From: Pythium myriotylum
Taxonomy: Eukaryota; Oomycota; Peronosporomycetes; Pythiales; Pythiaceae
Reading direction: 5' to 3'
Assembly (NCBI GenBank): GCA_023091665.1
Contig: JALJCQ010000031.1
Span: 372,001-436,000 of the forward strand
DNA length: 64,000 bases
The notes below the pieces were generated by a model. The model did no database searches. It was given only the letters and a program-made list of their open reading frames with translations, and was not told the origin of the DNA. A program made the position numbers and the translations under genes. Shown one piece after another: positions 59,537 to 64,000 of this stretch. Every line of letters starts with the position of its first letter. The first letter of the stretch is position 1.

Positions 59537-61551
59537 TCACAGAGTCGACGGATCGATCTCCACGGCTGCATTTCCCGCTATCCACTCTTCGATCGGAAAC
59601 GCCCGACCACCGAGATACTTGGCAAGAAACTGTTCCGTGCACCACATGTTGTGGATGCAGTTGGGGGCTCGGTCAAAGCCATGGCCTTCGTCTTGGTACA
59701 CGATGTACCGCACCTCCATTTTGTTCTCGTACATCTTTTTGACGATCTGGTCGGACTCGCTCTGCTTGACACGTGCGTCGTTGGCGCCGTGGAAAATGAG
59801 AAGTGGGGTTTTGATCTTGTCGACGTGAAAAGCGGCGAGATCTTGCGATTGAATTCGTCGTCGTTCTCGCAATCACCTACACGAAGGATCCACATCTTCT
59901 TGTACTTTGCCCAGTACGGGGGGAAAGACGCGATCAATGTCCCGACATTCGACGGACCAACGACGTCGACAGCACATGCGTAAAGGTTCGGTGTGAACGT
60001 GATACCTGCGAGCACTGCGTAGCCCCCGTAACTGCCACCATAAATGGCGATACGCGATGGATCAGCGAGCCCAGTATCGATGAGCCATTGTCTCGCATCC
60101 GTCACATCTTGCTGCATGGTGCCGACTCCCCACTGGCGATCGCCTAGATGAGACCAACGCTTCCCGTAGCCACTTGACGAACGAAAGTTCAGGGAAAGAC
60201 AGCCGTATCCTCGATTCGCAAAGAACTGGTGTTCAGGGTCAAATACCCAATGGCTTCGAGCCCATGGACCACCATGAACCTCGACCACAAATGGGAGCTT
60301 GTCAGGTGTAACTCCAACGGGCAATGTTACGTACACCACCATATCTTCGCCATCCGACGTCTTGATCACTCTCGCGTCCATCTTCGAAAGTTTGTACTCA
60401 GCCAGTTCGGGCCGCGAGTCGAAGAGAAGTGCGCGCTTCTTGGTCCTTCGATCGAAGACGTGGTACTTGAGCGAAGCATCATCCGGACCGTCGGAGTACA
60501 CCCACATTTGGTTGTCTGCGCTCGCACTAACGAGCTTGAATCTCCCGACGACAGTCGAGAGCACGAGTTCCATGTCGGATCGGATCCCATCATCGACGAT
60601 TTCCACGCGCGGTTTCAAGTAGTCGAACATGACAAAGTTGACGCTCCGAGTGTCTTCATTGATTGAGACCGAGAAGACATCGCACAGCTTGTCGTAGGCA
60701 ATTTCCTTGACAAGAGATCCATCTTTGAGTGAAAGCAGCACAAGTCGACTTGTGTCTGACCCCAATCCCTCGGTTGAGTGAGAAAGCGTCGTGCAGACAT
60801 ATACGCCGCTACCATCCTTCGTGGTAGTCTGGACAACGACTGTCTCGCCGAGTGGCCACGTCGTGATCGTTTTCCATTGAGCGTCACTACTTTGGTCGGT
60901 ATCCGGTACTCGAAGCACTTCACTTCCATCCTCCTGAGCGAGTACGCCGACGACACGAAAGTCTTCGTCCACAAGCCAATTTTCAACACCCCCAGGGTTT
61001 TCTAGGACGAGTTCCGTCTCCCCTGTGACTAAGCTGACCTTATGACCATCATGGAATCGCTCATCGCGCTTGTTCAAGTGTATGAACGCGGTATCCGGGT
61101 GCTTGGGGCTCAGTTTGATCATGTTTGCCATCACCGACACGTTGTCGTACGGCGTGAGATCACGATGGATGAGATCGCGGATGTTGTGGTCTTCGTCCAT
61201 TGCGAAGCTCACTACGTGAACGTGGTAATTCTCATCCCCATTATTGTCCTGGATGTAGAGGATTCGGCGCGTCGGGAGTGACTTAGCCCACATGAAGAAC
61301 CATAGAGGCCGATGGTTCTCATGAGTGACTTGCTGTGGCTTGGCATCAATGAGCTTGAGTTCGTCGCTGGACGCGTCCACGAGAATCGGCTTAACGTGAA
61401 CATTGGTGACGCCGTTCGCGTCGTTGGCCAAGTACGCATAGTACTTTCCATCCGGTGAGATCTGTGGGGACGTCTTGTCGGCGTTGCCGAAGAGCACACG
61501 AAGGGGGATTTCGGCAGGGAGGCCTGGACTGGTGGTCGTGCTGGCGGCCAT
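59537..61551 (-). CDS. S9-family serine peptidase (acylaminoacyl/prolyl oligopeptidase type), one frameshift
   Basis: Starts at 61551 (MAASTTTSPGLPAEIPLRVL). The N-terminal about 400 residues are a beta-propeller (TSPQISPDGKYYAYLAN and similar). The alpha/beta-hydrolase domain has nucleophile GGSYGG (Ser codon at 60031-60033), Asp in HGANDARV (59777-59779) and His in EGHGF (59681-59683). The catalytic Asp and His are one frame away from the Ser part. At 59828-59831 a run of four A (T on the coding strand) stands where five would keep the frame from ISPLF to HVDKIKTP. Without that base the protein would end with an unrelated tail at 59578. Either a sequencing error or a real inactivating deletion. 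Such enzymes trim short or acylated peptides in the cytosol; no signal peptide is visible. Confidence 0.88.
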
Positions 61552-62056
61552 AATGGAGAGAAGCTTGGTCGGAGCGAGTGAGTCAATTTCTAAGTGAGCT
61601 TGCTTGCTGAAAACTGTCGTCGACGGAGACAGAGAGCTACAGCAATCATTCTTGTGAGCATCTGCGTTTGTCGGTGTCAGCTGGTGGACTCATCCATTCA
61701 AGACTCCTCAAGTCAATACGTTCGTTTAGACCAGTCGACTCCTCGTTGTGGCAGTGTACTGAGTCGTGGACTTAGTCAGGATTGGTTACGACCTTCTTGA
61801 GGTGACGGGCTCGTGTTGAACCAGTTGAGCACATGAATGACTGCTTCCGTAGGCTCCGAAGAGGATGTTGCGACGTTTTCTTCTCGCCAGGACCTCAAAA
61901 TACCATTATCCGGATAAGTTGACCAACAGAAAGGCTTCATTCTCCCACCCAACCTCGTTTAAATTAAGTCCGAAGTGTCCCTCGCTCGACAGCTCCCAGC
62001 CTCTTGTGTTTGCTCTAGCGTGTCTACCGTGGCTAAAAATGCTTGAGTCGTAGGTT
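61552..62056. other. Intergenic region between peptidase and channel genes
   Basis: About 500 bp; contains the peptidase promoter and the channel 3' UTR. No coding frame or repeat recognised. Confidence 0.45.
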
Positions 62057-64000
62057 TCATTCATCAATTGGCGCCCCTTCCTCTGGAGCTATTTGCATTC
62101 TTTTCGACGACAGGATCTTCAGAAACGGCTTCAAATCCGCGACAGTGGGCGAGTTTGTCCGTTTCTGTGAAGAATCTGGTGGAAGGGCTGGGTTTGTCGC
62201 CAGAAGAGGTTGGCCCGCCTCAGCTCCTGGCGAGGGCGAGTGCAGAGCTCTTGACATGCTTGAATTGCTAACTCCACTAAAACCGCTCATTCCGTTGAAC
62301 TGGCTCGACGATACGAATTGAGACTTCGCCCTGTGTTTTCGTGAAGAGGTACTTGACACGACCAACAATCTTCGAGATTCACTCACAGTGGCTGGATCTT
62401 GCTCTTCATCTTCGACTTCTTCTTCCGACACATTCAGCGTCCCCTTTGGCACGAGTAACTCCATAAACTGACGAAAGGCTTCCTCCCATTCGAGTTGGCT
62501 ACTTTGTTGAAGCACACGCTGTAACAAGGGTGAGTCTTGCATGTGTCGAAATGTTTGCTTCCCAGCTTGACTAGAACGTGAAATGGTTGGGGTCGGGGAG
62601 TTTGATAACATTGGAGCAGTCAGTCGTCGCCGTAGGACTTCGCGACGGTCCTTGTTTATCGCCTCAGCGAAGTATACCTCTGCAGATGTCTTTTGTCGTA
62701 CGATATCTCTCGCCATACGATAGAGAACGGAGAAGTACGGGTGGTTTTTGATCGCTTCGAGGAGATGCTCGCAGCGAAGTACAAACAAATCACATGCTCG
62801 AACGGTTGTGACTGTCATCAGACTCACCGAATGACCCAGTAAACCTTTCTCACCGAAGTAGTCGCCAGGCCGAAATCGCATTGCGTGGTACAGGGAGGGA
62901 TTCGATACGCTCTTTGAGTACAAATATCCACGCACAATGAAGAACACAGCACGACAAACCATACCCTCCACAACCACGTCCTCACCTCTGGGATAGCCTT
63001 CAAAGTAAAGATGTTGGGCCATTGCATGTACGAGGTTCTCTACGGCAATATCACCGTTCACTACCAGTTGGTCATGATCACCATTGCCGATTGAGAGCGG
63101 CGTGGAACTCGTGTTCCGGGTTAAAGGGCGAAAAACCTTGTCCATGAATCTTCCCAGTGGTGTTCGGGCGATAAATGTGACGCCTTCGGTTCGTACTGTC
63201 GGCGGGAGATCATCAAAAACAATCTGGTAGTTGACCCCGGCGTGAGAAGACCACCAAGATGTCAGAAAAGCATTGCATCGGCGCCTCAACTTGGGGTTGA
63301 TTCGTTTCCGTGACAGGAAATGCTCGACGGCAATATGGTTCTTGCGGAACTCGACCTCGTTGTCAATGTAAAGAATGAAGAGGCTTGCAACTTCGCCAAT
63401 CATAAGCGCCATAATGAGTTGTCCTATGAAGCTGATTGCAATTGTGAAGCTTAAGTTAAGAGTCTTCGTCGGAGTAAATGTGCGACCTTTCTTGACGAAT
63501 GCGGTGACTGCAAACATGAAACCACGTAACACTCGGAGAATTAACTGGTCAGAATCTTCGGTCTCGTACAACGACTTGGCCGGAAGCCAAGCCTGCCAAT
63601 CATCCCCAAAACCAACGTGAATTGCCACTGCAACGTATGCGCACGAAGTCCAGTACATCATGAGCAGGTACAACAGCCATAACGTCACAAGACGGTTGAA
63701 CTCATATGTCACACTCCTTCGATTTACCTCAAGACGGTAATGCACGAGGTTAGCAACTTTAAAACATCGATTCAATCGAAGCCATTTCCGCATCGTTGAT
63801 CGCTCCACACCAAGAAACTGGTCAGCAACGAAGAGCTCAAGGGGGAATGCAGCTAGAGCATCCCATAACAGCCGTTCACGCTTGTACCCTTGGAGATGGT
63901 CTTGTTCGTACAACTCCATTGCACCTAAGCTGTCGCGAATCCGGAAATGAAACCAAATGTCCCAACAGAACAAAATTGCGCACAACGACTCCACTGCGCG
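62057..64000 (-). CDS. Cyclic-nucleotide-binding ion channel (CNG/EAG-like), N-terminus beyond the window
   Basis: About 645 residues are visible; the frame reaches the right edge, so the start and first transmembrane helices are missing. Visible in order: an S4-like segment and linker (ERSTMRKWLRLNRCFKVANL), S5 (VTLWLLYLLMMYWTSCAYVA), the pore region, S6 (LSFTIAISFIGQLIMALMIG), a C-linker, and a cyclic-nucleotide-binding domain (about residues 330-440: EDVVVEGMVCRAVFFIVRGY, RFRPGDYFGEKGLLG). A Ser/Pro-rich tail of about 180 residues follows. The pore lacks the K+-channel GYG filter: the place is taken by FVKKGRTFTP. Ion selectivity may thus differ from K+, or the channel may be regulatory. 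Plasma-membrane location is expected. Confidence 0.88.
   Translation of the reverse strand, partial: RAVESLCAILFCWDIWFHFRIRDSLGAMELYEQDHLQGYKRERLLWDALAAFPLELFVADQFLGVERSTMRKWLRLNRCFKVANLVHYRLEVNRRSVTYEFNRLVTLWLLYLLMMYWTSCAYVAVAIHVGFGDDWQAWLPAKSLYETEDSDQLILRVLRGFMFAVTAFVKKGRTFTPTKTLNLSFTIAISFIGQLIMALMIGEVASLFILYIDNEVEFRKNHIAVEHFLSRKRINPKLRRRCNAFLTSWWSSHAGVNYQIVFDDLPPTVRTEGVTFIARTPLGRFMDKVFRPLTRNTSSTPLSIGNGDHDQLVVNGDIAVENLVHAMAQHLYFEGYPRGEDVVVEGMVCRAVFFIVRGYLYSKSVSNPSLYHAMRFRPGDYFGEKGLLGHSVSLMTVTTVRACDLFVLRCEHLLEAIKNHPYFSVLYRMARDIVRQKTSAEVYFAEAINKDRREVLRRRLTAPMLSNSPTPTISRSSQAGKQTFRHMQDSPLLQRVLQQSSQLEWEEAFRQFMELLVPKGTLNVSEEEVEDEEQDPATVSESRRLLVVSSTSSRKHRAKSQFVSSSQFNGMSGFSGVSNSSMSRALHSPSPGAEAGQPLLATNPALPPDSSQKRTNSPTVADLKPFLKILSSKRMQIAPEEGAPIDE

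Overview
The window is nuclear DNA of an oomycete, most likely a Pythium/Globisporangium-type species. Evidence: a Crinkler-type N-terminus carrying an LYLAK-like motif, the form usual in Pythium; short GT-AG introns of about 55-66 nt; a degenerate-FYVE protein and an LRR receptor kinase of oomycete style; and Copia, chromodomain Gypsy, RNase H-bearing LINE and Mutator-like (MULE) relics. No rRNA, tRNA, operon or CRISPR structure was seen. The species assignment is inference.

Layout. 1-7.8 kb: a partial multi-exon gene (-), a decayed copy of part of a neighbouring gene, a frameshifted Crinkler (+), then an ARM/TPR-like protein (-). 8.25-21.3 kb: housekeeping block with an ISWI chromatin remodeller (+), a small unknown protein (+), a heat-shock-factor-type transcription factor (-) and eIF5B (-). 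21.3-25.1 kb: an LRR receptor-like kinase (-) with at least nine short introns, all phase 2 and all at the same point of the leucine-rich repeat; one is a GC-AG intron. 25.6-26.3 kb: MULE relic. 59.5-64 kb: an S9-family peptidase (-) and a cyclic-nucleotide-binding channel (-, cut by the window edge).

The centre (26,957-59,178) is one large structure: a nearly perfect 7.7-kb inverted repeat around a 3.6-kb unique spacer. Each arm holds, from outside in, a jacalin-like gene 'A', a divergently transcribed gene 'B', a 5'-truncated LINE inserted in B, the severed 3' end of B, a gene remnant, and 'D', a paralogue of B. The spacer holds a FYVE-type gene, a decayed B/D-family fragment and a perfect 24-bp hairpin. 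The right arm is uninterrupted. The left arm is split by a chromodomain Gypsy element with a GGCTG target duplication, and a Copia element sits inside one Gypsy LTR.

The order of events can be read from the sequence: expansion of the B/D family; LINE insertion into B (15-bp target duplication, in both arms); inverted duplication; Gypsy insertion in the left arm only; Copia entry into the Gypsy LTR. The Copia LTRs differ at one base in 345, so this last event is recent. I find no obvious defence or biosynthetic system. The most unusual signals are the inverted repeat with its nested history, the exon-per-LRR kinase gene, and a 7-base motif (CAATCGG) found 14 times on one strand of the Copia internal region.
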